Assembly: GCA_023231265.1 (NCBI GenBank)
Contig: JALNVT010000014.1
Span: 1 to 23,674 of the forward strand
Length of the DNA stretch: 23,674 nucleotides
DNA from: Sphaerochaetaceae bacterium
GTDB lineage: Bacteria; Spirochaetota; Spirochaetia; Sphaerochaetales; Sphaerochaetaceae
Direction: 5' to 3'
The translations under genes were made by a program, and so were the position numbers. The notes beneath the pieces were generated by a model. That model did not search any database. It saw nothing but the letters and a program-made list of their open reading frames with translations, and had not been told where the DNA came from. Positions 12,722 to 20,939 of this stretch are shown here, piece after piece. Every line of letters starts with the position of its first letter. Position 1 is the first letter of the stretch.

Positions 12722-14833
12722 TTATTTCTTGTTAGCTTCAGCTCTCTGTTTCTGATATTTCTCTTTTAGTTCAGTAGAAACACTCTGTGGTACCTTACCA
12801 TATTTGGAAAGTTCCATTGTGAATTCTGCCTTACCTTGAGACATTGAACGTAAAGCTGTTGAATAACCGAACATCTCTGATAGAGGAACGTCAGCAATAA
12901 CAACTGTTGATACACCTTCTTCCTGAGAAGAAACGATGATACCACGACGTTGGTTGATTGATCCGAAGATGTTACCTTGGAATTCTGTAGGACCTGTAAC
13001 TTCAACTTTCATGATAGGTTCTAGAATAACTGGTTTAGCTTTTTCATATGCTTCACGGAAAGCGTTCAATGATGCAGTTTGGAAAGCCATATCAGATGAA
13101 TCAACTGGGTGCCAAGCACCATCAACAATAACAGCACGAACATTAACTACAGGGAAACCAATTTGAGTTCCTTTTTCCATAGCCATCTTGAAACCTTTAT
13201 CACATGATGGGATGTATTCAGTTGGGATAGAACCACCCTTAATTTTATCAATGAATTCATAATCTTTTGGATTCTCTTCACCTTCTTCATGTTCAATAGG
13301 TTCGATATAACCAGCAACACGAGCGAACTGACCAGAACCACCAGTCTGTTTTTTGTGTGTGTAGTTGAATTCTGCTTTCTGAGAGATTGCTTCTCTGTAA
13401 GCTACTTCAGGCTGTCCAACAACAACTTCAGCTTTGTATTCTCTCTTCATTCTTTCAACATAAACTTCTAAGTGTAATTCACCCATACCCTGTATGATTG
13501 TCTGGTTTGATTCAGGATCAACATAAGTTCTGAAAGTAGGATCTTCTTTTGTGAATCTGTTCAAAGCTTTTGCCATGTTACCAGAAGCTGTCTTATCTAC
13601 AGGTTCAATTGAAAGAGAGATAACAGTATTTGGAACGAACATTGAAGACATTGAGTAGTTCAATGAAGGATCACAGAATGTATCACCAGAAGCACAGTCA
13701 ACACCGAATAGAGCTGCGATTTCACCACAACCTACTTCTGTTAAATCTTCCATTTCATTTGAGTGCATCTTAATCAGACGACCAACTTTAAACTTCTTAC
13801 GTGAACGAGTGTTGAATAGTTCATCACCCTTTTTAATAACACCTTGGTAAACACGGATATAAGTCAACTGACCATATTGGCCATCTTCTAATTTAAATCC
13901 AAGTACTACAGGAGGTAGATCATCTCTTGAAGGAAGAGTGATTTCTTCTTCATCATTATCCAAATCAAGAGCCTTGTTTTCAACATCAGTTGGGCAAGGA
14001 AGGTAAGCATTAACTGCATCCAGTAGAGGTGGAATACCTTTGTTCTTGTAAGCTGAACCAATGAATACTGGGCAAAGTTTAAGAGCAATAGTTGCTTTAC
14101 GGATAGCGTTAACTAAAATTTCTTTTGTTACAGCTTCTTCTAGCATAGCTTCCATTAAATCATCATCAACTAGTGATACTGCATCTAATAGTTCTTCTCT
14201 TTTTTCTTCAGCTTCTGCTAATAACTCTGCTGGAATTTCAGCATAACGTGGGTGAATCATATCATCGCCAGCGTCAAAGTAAATAGCCTGCATATCGATC
14301 AAATCGATAACACCTTCAATTTTGTCCTCTAGACCAATTGGAGTCTGCATCATAACAGCATTAAGACCCAATTTGTTTACCAACTGATCTTTAACTCTGT
14401 AAGGATTTGCACCAGCTCTATCACATTTGTTAACAAATGCAATTCTTGGAACGTTATAACGTTTCATCTGTCTATCAACAGTAATTGACTGTGACTGAAC
14501 ACCTGATACAGAATCCAAAATTAGGATAGCACCATCAAGAACACGAAGAGATCTCTCTACTTCAATTGTAAAGTCAACGTGTCCTGGAGTATCGATAATG
14601 TTAATTTCTTTATCTTTCCAAGTAACGTTAGTAGCAGCAGATGCGATAGTAATACCACGTTCTTTCTCTAGTTCCATACTATCCATAGTAGCACCAACAC
14701 CATCTTTACCACGAACTTCATGAATTGCATGAATTCTGTTACAATAGTATAGGATACGTTCTGTTAAAGTAGTTTTACCGGAGTCAATGTGGGCACTGAT
14801 ACCGATGTTTCTCATGTTAGATAGGTCGCTCAT
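12722..14833 (-). CDS. fusA: Elongation factor G, mitochondrial-EFG1-like (spd) type
   Basis: A 703-residue translational GTPase that moves tRNA and mRNA through the ribosome. G1 AHIDSGKT is at 14-21, G3 DTPGH at 81-85 and G4 NKCD at 135-138, followed by domains II to V at normal length. The switch region reads RGKDGVGATMDSMELEKERG, with MDSMELE where ordinary bacterial EF-G has MDWMEQE. Together with INIIDTPGHVDFTIEVERSLRVLDGA and RQMKRYNVP, this matches mitochondrial EFG1 and the spirochaete-planctomycete-deltaproteobacteria EF-G group. In Borrelia the translocation EF-G is this type and a second paralogue recycles ribosomes. Consistent with that group, the gene is alone rather than next to rpsG and tuf. 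AGAGG lies nine bases before the ATG. Confidence 0.96.
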   Translation of the reverse strand: MSDLSNMRNIGISAHIDSGKTTLTERILYYCNRIHAIHEVRGKDGVGATMDSMELEKERGITIASAATNVTWKDKEINIIDTPGHVDFTIEVERSLRVLDGAILILDSVSGVQSQSITVDRQMKRYNVPRIAFVNKCDRAGANPYRVKDQLVNKLGLNAVMMQTPIGLEDKIEGVIDLIDMQAIYFDAGDDMIHPRYAEIPAELLAEAEEKREELLDAVSLVDDDLMEAMLEEAVTKEILVNAIRKATIALKLCPVFIGSAYKNKGIPPLLDAVNAYLPCPTDVENKALDLDNDEEEITLPSRDDLPPVVLGFKLEDGQYGQLTYIRVYQGVIKKGDELFNTRSRKKFKVGRLIKMHSNEMEDLTEVGCGEIAALFGVDCASGDTFCDPSLNYSMSSMFVPNTVISLSIEPVDKTASGNMAKALNRFTKEDPTFRTYVDPESNQTIIQGMGELHLEVYVERMKREYKAEVVVGQPEVAYREAISQKAEFNYTHKKQTGGSGQFARVAGYIEPIEHEEGEENPKDYEFIDKIKGGSIPTEYIPSCDKGFKMAMEKGTQIGFPVVNVRAVIVDGAWHPVDSSDMAFQTASLNAFREAYEKAKPVILEPIMKVEVTGPTEFQGNIFGSINQRRGIIVSSQEEGVSTVVIADVPLSEMFGYSTALRSMSQGKAEFTMELSKYGKVPQSVSTELKEKYQKQRAEANKK

Positions 14834-14865
14834 AAATATAACCTCTTATAGTAGAATATGATTGA

Positions 14866-14886
14866 GTTGTAGTTTAATGCTACAAC
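14866..14886 (-). promoter_or_regulatory. Hairpin in the fusA leader
   Basis: GTTGTAG, loop CATTAAA on the mRNA strand, CTACAAC: a perfect 7-bp stem ending about 33 bases before the fusA start. It is not followed by a T tract, so it is unlikely to be a terminator. Confidence 0.4.
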
Positions 14887-14911
14887 ATAATTTATTGTTT
14901 ATAACTTAGTA

Positions 14912-14942
14912 TGTGCAAACAATTTAAAAAAATCATTGCACA
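14912..14942. repeat. Dyad between divergent fusA and the HIT gene
   Basis: TGTGCAA, 17 bases, TTGCACA: perfect 7-bp arms flanking an A/T-rich centre. The placement between divergent promoters suggests a possible operator shared by both genes. Confidence 0.35.
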
Positions 14943-15029
14943 ACGTTCGGATAATATTACATTGCTCAACTTTTTTCAATCCTTAAAGCTAAATTTTTTT
15001 GTTTAGTCTTTATTTTAGTCAAAAACAGT

Positions 15030-15035
15030 GATAAT
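15030..15035 (+). promoter_or_regulatory. Probable -10 box close to the HIT gene start
   Basis: GATAAT lies nine bases before the chosen ATG at 15045, leaving room for a leader of only about three bases. The -35 region (around TCTTTA, 15007-15012) is weak. Confidence 0.4.
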
Positions 15036-15044
15036 ATGGGGCAT

Positions 15045-15446
15045 ATGAAAACAATTTTTGAAAAAATAGTTGATGGTGAATTGCCATCTGTTAAGATTCA
15101 CGAAGATGAATATTGTGTAGTCATTATGGATATCAACCCTATTAAGAAAGGTCACTGTTTGGTGGTCAGTAAGAAACCATATGAAATTTTAGCTGAATGT
15201 CCTCAAGATATTCTATGTCATTTGATTCTTGTCGCTCAACAAGCAGATAAGAATTTGAGAGAGAAATTGCACTGTGATGGTACAAACCTAATCATCAACA
15301 ATGGTAAGGCAGCAAACCAGCAGGTACCTCACCTACATATCCACATCATGCCAAGATATACAGGTGATAACAATACTGTTGCAGTTCCTCATGATAAATA
15401 CAGTGATGGAGAAATAGAGGAATATGGAAAACTTCTGAAATTTTAA
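15045..15446 (+). CDS. HIT-family (histidine triad) nucleotide hydrolase
   Basis: A 133-residue protein. HIT proteins of the HINT type hydrolyse adenosine 5'-phosphoramidates and related AMP conjugates. The triad is clear: HLHIHIMP with His96, His98 (the catalytic one) and His100. The N-terminus MKTIFEKIVDGELPS and the strand VVIMDINPIKKGHCLVVSKKPYE are typical. I start at the ATG at 15045, where the family sequence begins; an in-frame ATG three codons earlier has no ribosome binding site either. Both the short gap to the -10 box and the absence of Shine-Dalgarno suggest a very short or absent leader. A 12-bp stem-loop follows the gene. Confidence 0.93.
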   Translation: MKTIFEKIVDGELPSVKIHEDEYCVVIMDINPIKKGHCLVVSKKPYEILAECPQDILCHLILVAQQADKNLREKLHCDGTNLIINNGKAANQQVPHLHIHIMPRYTGDNNTVAVPHDKYSDGEIEEYGKLLKF

Positions 15447-15459
15447 AACAATTCATCAC

Positions 15460-15487
15460 AAGCAAGGCAGATATGTCTGTCTTGCTT
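15460..15487 (+). terminator. Stem-loop after the HIT gene
   Basis: AAGCAAGGCAGA, loop TATG, TCTGTCTTGCTT form a 12-bp stem with one G-U pair, starting 13 bases after the stop. The T tract is short (TTTAC), so termination may be partial and the EAL gene downstream may receive read-through. Confidence 0.6.
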
Positions 15488-15534
15488 TACAAGACAACTA
15501 ATTGATTTATCATTAGCAAAAAAAAGACTAACAA

Positions 15535-17427
15535 ATGTTTCCAAGACACCCGTATTACTTATACAATGCTCCGTCCCTAGTAATTTGCACTTCAGTATTG
15601 GTACTCTATCTTGCACTGAGTAGAATAAAAAAAGCAAATCACCCATATCTTTTGATATACATTATACTGAGTTATTTATCAGTTATGTCCAATTTAACCA
15701 TATCATATATTTCTGATATGCCAGTTCAACCTTCAAGCAATAAATTGTACTTTTTATACAGCATCTTCAATTTAATTGTTATATTGAAAGGTCTGAATCT
15801 TTATCTATATTTCAACAATAGGCTTGGATTTAAGATGAATATGATGTCTCTTTATCTGAGCTTACCATCCGTAATTGCTGCACTCATGCTGATAAGCAAC
15901 AGCAGCACAAACTACTTATTCATCATAAAGAACAATGAATTTTCCTATGGAATGCTATTTCCTATGATATACAGCACTTACTATCTTTACACAGCTCATA
16001 TCATAGTCAGGGCAATAAAAAAGAATATGAAATTTGTAAGATTTACAAAGATATTCATAGGCTTCTTTGTCCTCTATTTGATATGTCTGCCACTTGTGTT
16101 ATTCAACACAGTGGATCTTCATCCACTTCATCTTCTCTCATCAATGCTTCTCTTGATAATATACATGATGCTCGAAGTTCCAATGCTACAAGAAGATAAG
16201 GATACAGGGCTTTTGAATAGAAATAGTTTTGATAACTATATTGAAACTCTCGATGTTGATGAAGCGAAAATAATACTGATCAAAATCAAGAATTTAGAAA
16301 TATTGAGAACCTTTGAAACCAAATACAAGTTGAACAATGCCTACCACTATATAATAGAGGCAGCAAAAAAAGAGTTCCATAATTCATATTATTTCAATGT
16401 GACTCAATCTATTGTTGGTGTGACATTTCTAGAGAACATCGAGACAGAGAGGTTCATCAGCTTCATAAATTCAAAATTGAATGAACTAAAGCAGATGGAT
16501 AAAAGTGCATCACCTACTTCCTTCACATTTGCAGTAACAGATTCTTTGCAGCTCTTCAATGATACAGACTCTCTTTACAATGCCATAATTGATGGAATTG
16601 ATGAGCTGGATGAGCTCAAAATTTCAAATAAATACATTCAATTGACACAGTCAACAAGTGATAAATATGTAAGAAAGCAGAAGATTTATAAGAAGCTACA
16701 TTATGCAATATCACAGCATCAAATAGAGCTGAGAATACAACCAATCTACAATGTCAAAGAGAAGACAATTTTAAGTGGTGAGGTTCTCTCTAGGCTTCAA
16801 ATTCCAGGTATTGGCTATGTACCAAGTTTTGAGTTCATAACCATGGCAGAGAAGAATGGCAGCATAAATGAATTTGGAATTGCTGTAATAAGTGAGCTGT
16901 GCCACTACTTAAATGCAGTGCAGCTACCAATAACACAGCTTTCATTCAACATATCAATGTTCCATTGCATGCAACCAACTCTTCCTGATGTGCTTTTGAA
17001 GATAGTCAAGGAAAATAACATTGACCCAAAACTTCTTACAATAGAGATAACAGAAACAAGCGAGGTGCTTGATTGGGACATTCTCAAAACCAACATGAGA
17101 CGATTGAAAGAAAAGGGCTTCACGCTATCGCTTGATGACTTTGGAACAGGATTTGCTTCTCTTGAGTACTTCATGTCTCTTCCTTTTGATATAATCAAGT
17201 TTGATAGAAATTTGCTTCTTGAAGCAGAAAAAAGCAAGACATCGATGATTGCTTTGGCATCAACAATAAAGATGGTTAAATCATTGGGCCACACAACTGT
17301 TCTTGAAGGTGTTGAGACAGAGAACCAGAATAGAATTGCACATGAGGTTGAAGTTGATTACATTCAGGGTTTCTTGTATGGAAGGCCTATGAATCTATCA
17401 GATTTTACTAAAATTGTGAACAAGTAA
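15535..17427 (+). CDS. Membrane-anchored EAL-domain cyclic-di-GMP phosphodiesterase with degenerate GGDEF
   Basis: A 630-residue protein. Residues about 10-218 hold seven or so hydrophobic helices, the layout of a 7TM N-terminal sensor. Residues about 222-370 form a GGDEF-like domain that begins DKDTGLLNRNSF as usual but has VGVTFLEN where GGDEF should be, so it cannot make c-di-GMP and may be regulatory. Residues about 385-628 form an EAL domain with every catalytic feature I can check: EVL at 416-418, Asn472 in FNIS, Glu504 in TIEITE, DDFGTG at 534-539, Lys555, EGVE at 591-594 and QGFLYGRP at 611-618. An active phosphodiesterase is expected, cleaving c-di-GMP to pGpG at the inner membrane. 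The ribosome binding site is weak. A terminator follows the gene. Confidence 0.93.
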   Translation: MFPRHPYYLYNAPSLVICTSVLVLYLALSRIKKANHPYLLIYIILSYLSVMSNLTISYISDMPVQPSSNKLYFLYSIFNLIVILKGLNLYLYFNNRLGFKMNMMSLYLSLPSVIAALMLISNSSTNYLFIIKNNEFSYGMLFPMIYSTYYLYTAHIIVRAIKKNMKFVRFTKIFIGFFVLYLICLPLVLFNTVDLHPLHLLSSMLLLIIYMMLEVPMLQEDKDTGLLNRNSFDNYIETLDVDEAKIILIKIKNLEILRTFETKYKLNNAYHYIIEAAKKEFHNSYYFNVTQSIVGVTFLENIETERFISFINSKLNELKQMDKSASPTSFTFAVTDSLQLFNDTDSLYNAIIDGIDELDELKISNKYIQLTQSTSDKYVRKQKIYKKLHYAISQHQIELRIQPIYNVKEKTILSGEVLSRLQIPGIGYVPSFEFITMAEKNGSINEFGIAVISELCHYLNAVQLPITQLSFNISMFHCMQPTLPDVLLKIVKENNIDPKLLTIEITETSEVLDWDILKTNMRRLKEKGFTLSLDDFGTGFASLEYFMSLPFDIIKFDRNLLLEAEKSKTSMIALASTIKMVKSLGHTTVLEGVETENQNRIAHEVEVDYIQGFLYGRPMNLSDFTKIVNK

Positions 17428-17449
17428 TTCTTTCAGAACCGGATTGAGT

Positions 17450-17478
17450 CTTCCTTATTAAAACAGGAAGCCTTTTTT
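17450..17478 (+). terminator. Intrinsic terminator of the EAL gene
   Basis: CTTCCT (17450-17455) pairs with AGGAAG (17465-17470), followed by CC and six T residues. Confidence 0.75.
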
Positions 17479-17495
17479 GTATCTGTCTATAAAGA

Positions 17496-17530
17496 TAAAA
17501 AAATCTCCCATCTAATTAAAGACAGGAGAT
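17496..17530 (-). terminator. Intrinsic terminator of pheST
   Basis: On the minus strand ATCTCCTGTC pairs over ten positions (two G-U) with GATGGGAGAT around an eight-base loop, then a run of T residues. It starts 22 bases after the pheT stop. Confidence 0.85.
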
Positions 17531-17551
17531 GTTATCAATCAAGACAGAATC

Positions 17552-19252
17552 TTATAAAGATAAGATCTCATCAAGATCGATTTCACAAGCAATAGTTGGC
17601 ATACCACAGCCCCAGTTCTCAAGAACTGTTGGATTGATCTCACCAAAGATACCAATTTTCTTACCACCAGATATGATATTTGCACCACGGCCAGATATGA
17701 AACGGTTATCTTCATTCAAGCTCTCAAGCTTGTATTCAACTCTCAAGAAATACATCAAAGTATTTACCATAGATGATACTTCATTGAAGCCCATCAAAGA
17801 ATCTGCAGCAAGGAAACCAAGACTATTTTTAGTTATTGTTCCACTGTTATCCTGAGGATATAAATAAGCAATCTTACCTACTTCAAAGATCTTATGAGGA
17901 TAGGTAGCATGTGCTGAGATACTCTCACTTTCAAGCAAACTTGGAATAACTGATGGTCTTACATACTCATAGTTCTCACTCATTGGATTTGCAATTTGAA
18001 TGTAATCTTCACCACTGACTTCCATGTTATCTATATAAGCTTTTTTGGAGCCCAAGTAGTTGTACATCATCTCTTGGAAGCCAAGACCAACTAAGATATC
18101 TTTAACCTTTCTACCGAGCTCTTCTGCTGGTGTCAAACGACCCATTGTAAAAGCATGTGGCATTTCAGGTGTGAAGTTGTTTAGACCATAGCCAATAATT
18201 ACATCTTCAACTAAATCAGCTGCGTGCAAGAAATCATCTCTGTATTCAGGAACTGTAGCATAGATGATTTCATCATCAGCATCATAGAATGAGTACAAGC
18301 CCATCTTTGCTAATGAAGAAACAGCTTTCTCACCGCTCATCTTTACACCTGTAGTTTTTTCAATTTGCTCCATTGTACAGCTGATTGGTTCTTGATAGTA
18401 ATAAGGAACAGTAATTTCTTTTCCAAATTCAGTCTCAGAATCAAATATAACTTTAACAGGACAAATTTCAAATCCCATATCTGCCATATCACAGCTCATG
18501 ATTGATGCTGCAAGAATAAGGTTCTTCAAAATAGGACCACTCATCTCAACAAATAGAGCATCATCACCTACTTTAACAGCACCTAAATCAGCACTGTTGA
18601 TTACAGGAGGGAAAGACAGAGCATTTCCATTATCATCATATAGATAAGGGAAAGTTGCATCATTCTCTACGATTGGACCATATTCAATACCCTTAGGGTG
18701 TTTCTTTGTGATCTCTCTTAAAGTCAGAACCTCATCCATACCTAAAGGTTGGAATGATGTTTTATCAGGATCTGCTCCTTGATAATGTACAGGGAATTGA
18801 ATTAAATCTGAGCGATAGATACCCATTGCAATGGTCTTTCTCTTTCGGCCAAAGTTAAAACATAATTTCTCTTGGCTCTGAATCAAAGCAAGTAAATCAT
18901 CGTCTGAAACTACATGACCTTTAACAGCAAAACCTATTGAATAAGCTCTGTTTTCAGGAGCATCATGAATCTGAAGTTCACGACCTTCATTATCAACAGA
19001 TTGCTCTTTAGAACTGAAGAAATCATATTCTGTAACTTCACCAGATTCATAATTCTTTATTGCTCTTGCAACACCGATTGCTGACCATAAATCAGGACGG
19101 TTTGTATCATTCAATTCAATTTTAATAACACCTTCACTGTGGTCATCAAGCTCAGCTTTTGCTACAGGGAAAATCTCTTCAAGTTCATCATCACTATAAC
19201 TCTTACCAAGATAGTTGAAAAATGATTTTTCTTTTGTTTCAATTTTTGGCAT
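17552..19252 (-). CDS. pheT: Phenylalanyl-tRNA synthetase beta subunit, archaeal/eukaryotic type
   Basis: A 566-residue protein, well short of the 790 or so of ordinary bacterial PheT. It lacks the N-terminal tRNA-binding EMAP-like domain and the C-terminal anticodon-binding domain. It begins MPKIETKEKSFFNYLGKSYS and has the family block IKIELNDTNRPDLWSAIGVARAI at about 43-65, a B3/B4 editing domain at roughly 100-270 (with VINSADLGAVKVG), B5 repeats around 290-365, and a non-catalytic synthetase-like core after that (KIFEVGKIAY, GRGANIISGGKKIGIFGEI). This is the archaeal/eukaryotic form also found in Borrelia and Treponema, generally explained by ancient transfer. The ATG overlaps the pheS stop by one base (TAATG), with AGGAGAGG as binding site. 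Confidence 0.95.
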   Translation of the reverse strand: MPKIETKEKSFFNYLGKSYSDDELEEIFPVAKAELDDHSEGVIKIELNDTNRPDLWSAIGVARAIKNYESGEVTEYDFFSSKEQSVDNEGRELQIHDAPENRAYSIGFAVKGHVVSDDDLLALIQSQEKLCFNFGRKRKTIAMGIYRSDLIQFPVHYQGADPDKTSFQPLGMDEVLTLREITKKHPKGIEYGPIVENDATFPYLYDDNGNALSFPPVINSADLGAVKVGDDALFVEMSGPILKNLILAASIMSCDMADMGFEICPVKVIFDSETEFGKEITVPYYYQEPISCTMEQIEKTTGVKMSGEKAVSSLAKMGLYSFYDADDEIIYATVPEYRDDFLHAADLVEDVIIGYGLNNFTPEMPHAFTMGRLTPAEELGRKVKDILVGLGFQEMMYNYLGSKKAYIDNMEVSGEDYIQIANPMSENYEYVRPSVIPSLLESESISAHATYPHKIFEVGKIAYLYPQDNSGTITKNSLGFLAADSLMGFNEVSSMVNTLMYFLRVEYKLESLNEDNRFISGRGANIISGGKKIGIFGEINPTVLENWGCGMPTIACEIDLDEILSL

Positions 19253-20790
19253 TAGTTTCCTCTCCTAGTACGTACACTCTCAATATTTGGAGTGAATAAT
19301 TCACGAAGGTCATTTAAGCCTAAATGCATAAGAGCCATTCTATCAATACCAAGACCCCAAGCCAATACAGGTGCATCAATGCCTAATGGTTTTGTTACTT
19401 CAGGACGGAATATACCACTTCCACCTAATTCAAACCAACCAAGTACAGGGTGTTTGATATGTACTTCAATTGAAGGTTCTGTGAATGGGAAGTAACCAGG
19501 TACATATTTAACTTCTTCTGCACCAGCAATTTCTTCTGCAAATAATTTTAAAAGTCCAAGCAATGTCTGAAGATTTACATCATCTCCAATTACAATACCT
19601 TCTGTTTGGTAGAAATCTGCACCGTGAGTTGCATCAACTTGATCATATCTGAAGCATCTTTCAACACCAAAATATTTACCAGGATTCTTTGCTTTTGTTA
19701 GCTGGTGAGCTGATAATACAGTTCCCTGTGATCTCATTACCTGACGACGAGTGAATTCATGGTCAAATTTATAACCCCAACCACGAGAACCAGTGCTACC
19801 ACCATTTTCGTGTGTCTGCGCTACATTGCTCAACCAAGGCTCTTCAATCTTCTTGCTGTGAGACGCATTCTTCAATCTGTAAACATCATGAATATCACGT
19901 GCACTGTGGAACTGAGGCATAAACAATGCATCACCATTCCAGAATTCATTCTCTACAAGTGGTCCATCAAATTCTTCAAAACCTAATGCTGTCAATTTAT
20001 CCTTAACCCACTGCAAGTAATTGCCGTAAGGGTTGTGACGACCAGGAATCAATCTAGAAGTTGGAGCATCAACACCGTATGGGCGGAATATTCCAGTTTT
20101 CCATGATCCACTAGATAGCATATCAGGTGTAACATTACCAAGTTCTTCACCGGTAATATTTGCTTTAATGATTTCTTTTTTAGCTTCATCACCATCTGCA
20201 GTCAATTCAAAAACAACATCTTCTTTTTCAACTATTTTGAAAGCAGCATTGGATGCTCCTCTTTTTTTAGCCAATTTCTTGATGACTTTTTTTTCTTCAT
20301 TATTTAAATCTACATCTTCAAAAGAACCTTCCAGACCTTTTGTCAATAAAGAAGCAATGATTGTTTCTTCTTGAGGAAGTTCTGTACCAATAACAATGGC
20401 ATTATGTTCCTCATTCATTTTAGTAACTTTTGCTTTAGATAGTGCGCCGAAAGCTGAACCAACATCTTTTTTCTCCAAACCTAAGGCAGCTGCAAGTTCA
20501 GGCAATGAAGTTGCACCATTAGATTGGAGATATGTAAAGATACGAACAGTAGGTGTTCCGTTGCTCTTTTGCTCACGGCCAAGTTCTGTTAATTCGTAAA
20601 ATACGCGATATGTGCGACTTACTTCCTCCAGGAAACCTTTGGCTACTAACCAACTAAAGGCCTGGTTGCACTGTCCTACCTTATAATCCAATTCACTGAT
20701 AAGTCTATCAGCTGTAATTGCTTCACCAAGATTTACGTGACGCAACAATCGGACTTCAAGGGGATGCAAGTTCTTTACATCAATGTCCAT
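19252..20790 (-). CDS. pheS: Phenylalanyl-tRNA synthetase alpha subunit, archaeal/eukaryotic type
   Basis: A 512-residue protein from the ATG at 20790 (MDIDVKNLHP), chosen because AGGAG lies seven bases before it; an in-frame upstream start at 20823 would have no site. Ordinary bacterial PheS is about 330-340 residues. The extra length is an N-terminal run of winged-helix modules (about 1-200), as in archaeal and eukaryotic PheRS. The class II core follows: motif 1 around HNPYGNYLQWVKDKL to HSARDIHDVY (252-304), motif 2 GVERCFRYDQVDATHG (375-390), and motif 3 ending GLGIDRMAL (479-487). It charges tRNA-Phe as an (alpha-beta)2 enzyme with PheT. A tight hairpin sits just upstream of the binding site. 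Confidence 0.96.
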   Translation of the reverse strand: MDIDVKNLHPLEVRLLRHVNLGEAITADRLISELDYKVGQCNQAFSWLVAKGFLEEVSRTYRVFYELTELGREQKSNGTPTVRIFTYLQSNGATSLPELAAALGLEKKDVGSAFGALSKAKVTKMNEEHNAIVIGTELPQEETIIASLLTKGLEGSFEDVDLNNEEKKVIKKLAKKRGASNAAFKIVEKEDVVFELTADGDEAKKEIIKANITGEELGNVTPDMLSSGSWKTGIFRPYGVDAPTSRLIPGRHNPYGNYLQWVKDKLTALGFEEFDGPLVENEFWNGDALFMPQFHSARDIHDVYRLKNASHSKKIEEPWLSNVAQTHENGGSTGSRGWGYKFDHEFTRRQVMRSQGTVLSAHQLTKAKNPGKYFGVERCFRYDQVDATHGADFYQTEGIVIGDDVNLQTLLGLLKLFAEEIAGAEEVKYVPGYFPFTEPSIEVHIKHPVLGWFELGGSGIFRPEVTKPLGIDAPVLAWGLGIDRMALMHLGLNDLRELFTPNIESVRTRRGN

Positions 20791-20805
20791 TTCTTTTCTC
20801 CTAAT

Positions 20806-20825
20806 GATTGTGTTGAAACACAATC
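20806..20825 (-). promoter_or_regulatory. Hairpin directly before the pheS ribosome binding site
   Basis: GATTGTGT, loop TTCA (mRNA strand), ACACAATC: a perfect 8-bp stem with a tetraloop, ending a few bases before AGGAG. It could be a leader hairpin that stabilises the message or shields the site, or a DNA operator. A candidate -10 (TGTAGA, 20824-20829) overlaps it and a TAAAAT at 20839-20844 would place the hairpin at the 5' end of the message. Confidence 0.45.
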
Positions 20826-20851
20826 TACAATGTTAAACATTTTAATAAACA

Positions 20852-20913
20852 ACCCAAAAAATTAAAAGGTCTATATACATAAGAATTTATTTTTTCTTCA
20901 ATATATAGGCCTT
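20852..20913 (-). terminator. Terminator of the fused E1 dehydrogenase gene
   Basis: On the minus strand AAGGCCTATATA pairs with TATATAGACCTT (one mismatch) around a 24-base A/T-rich loop, followed by TTAATTTTTT. It separates the E1 gene from pheS. Confidence 0.7.
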
Positions 20914-20939
20914 ATTAATCATTTATTTTATTTTTTTAT

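Noticed and set aside
16905..17294. Open frame of 129 codons on the minus strand
   Set aside because: It is antisense to the catalytic EAL domain and its translation has no recognisable pattern.
20791..20823. Upstream in-frame start for pheS
   Set aside because: It would fall inside the hairpin and has no binding site, while AGGAG is correctly placed for the ATG at 20790.
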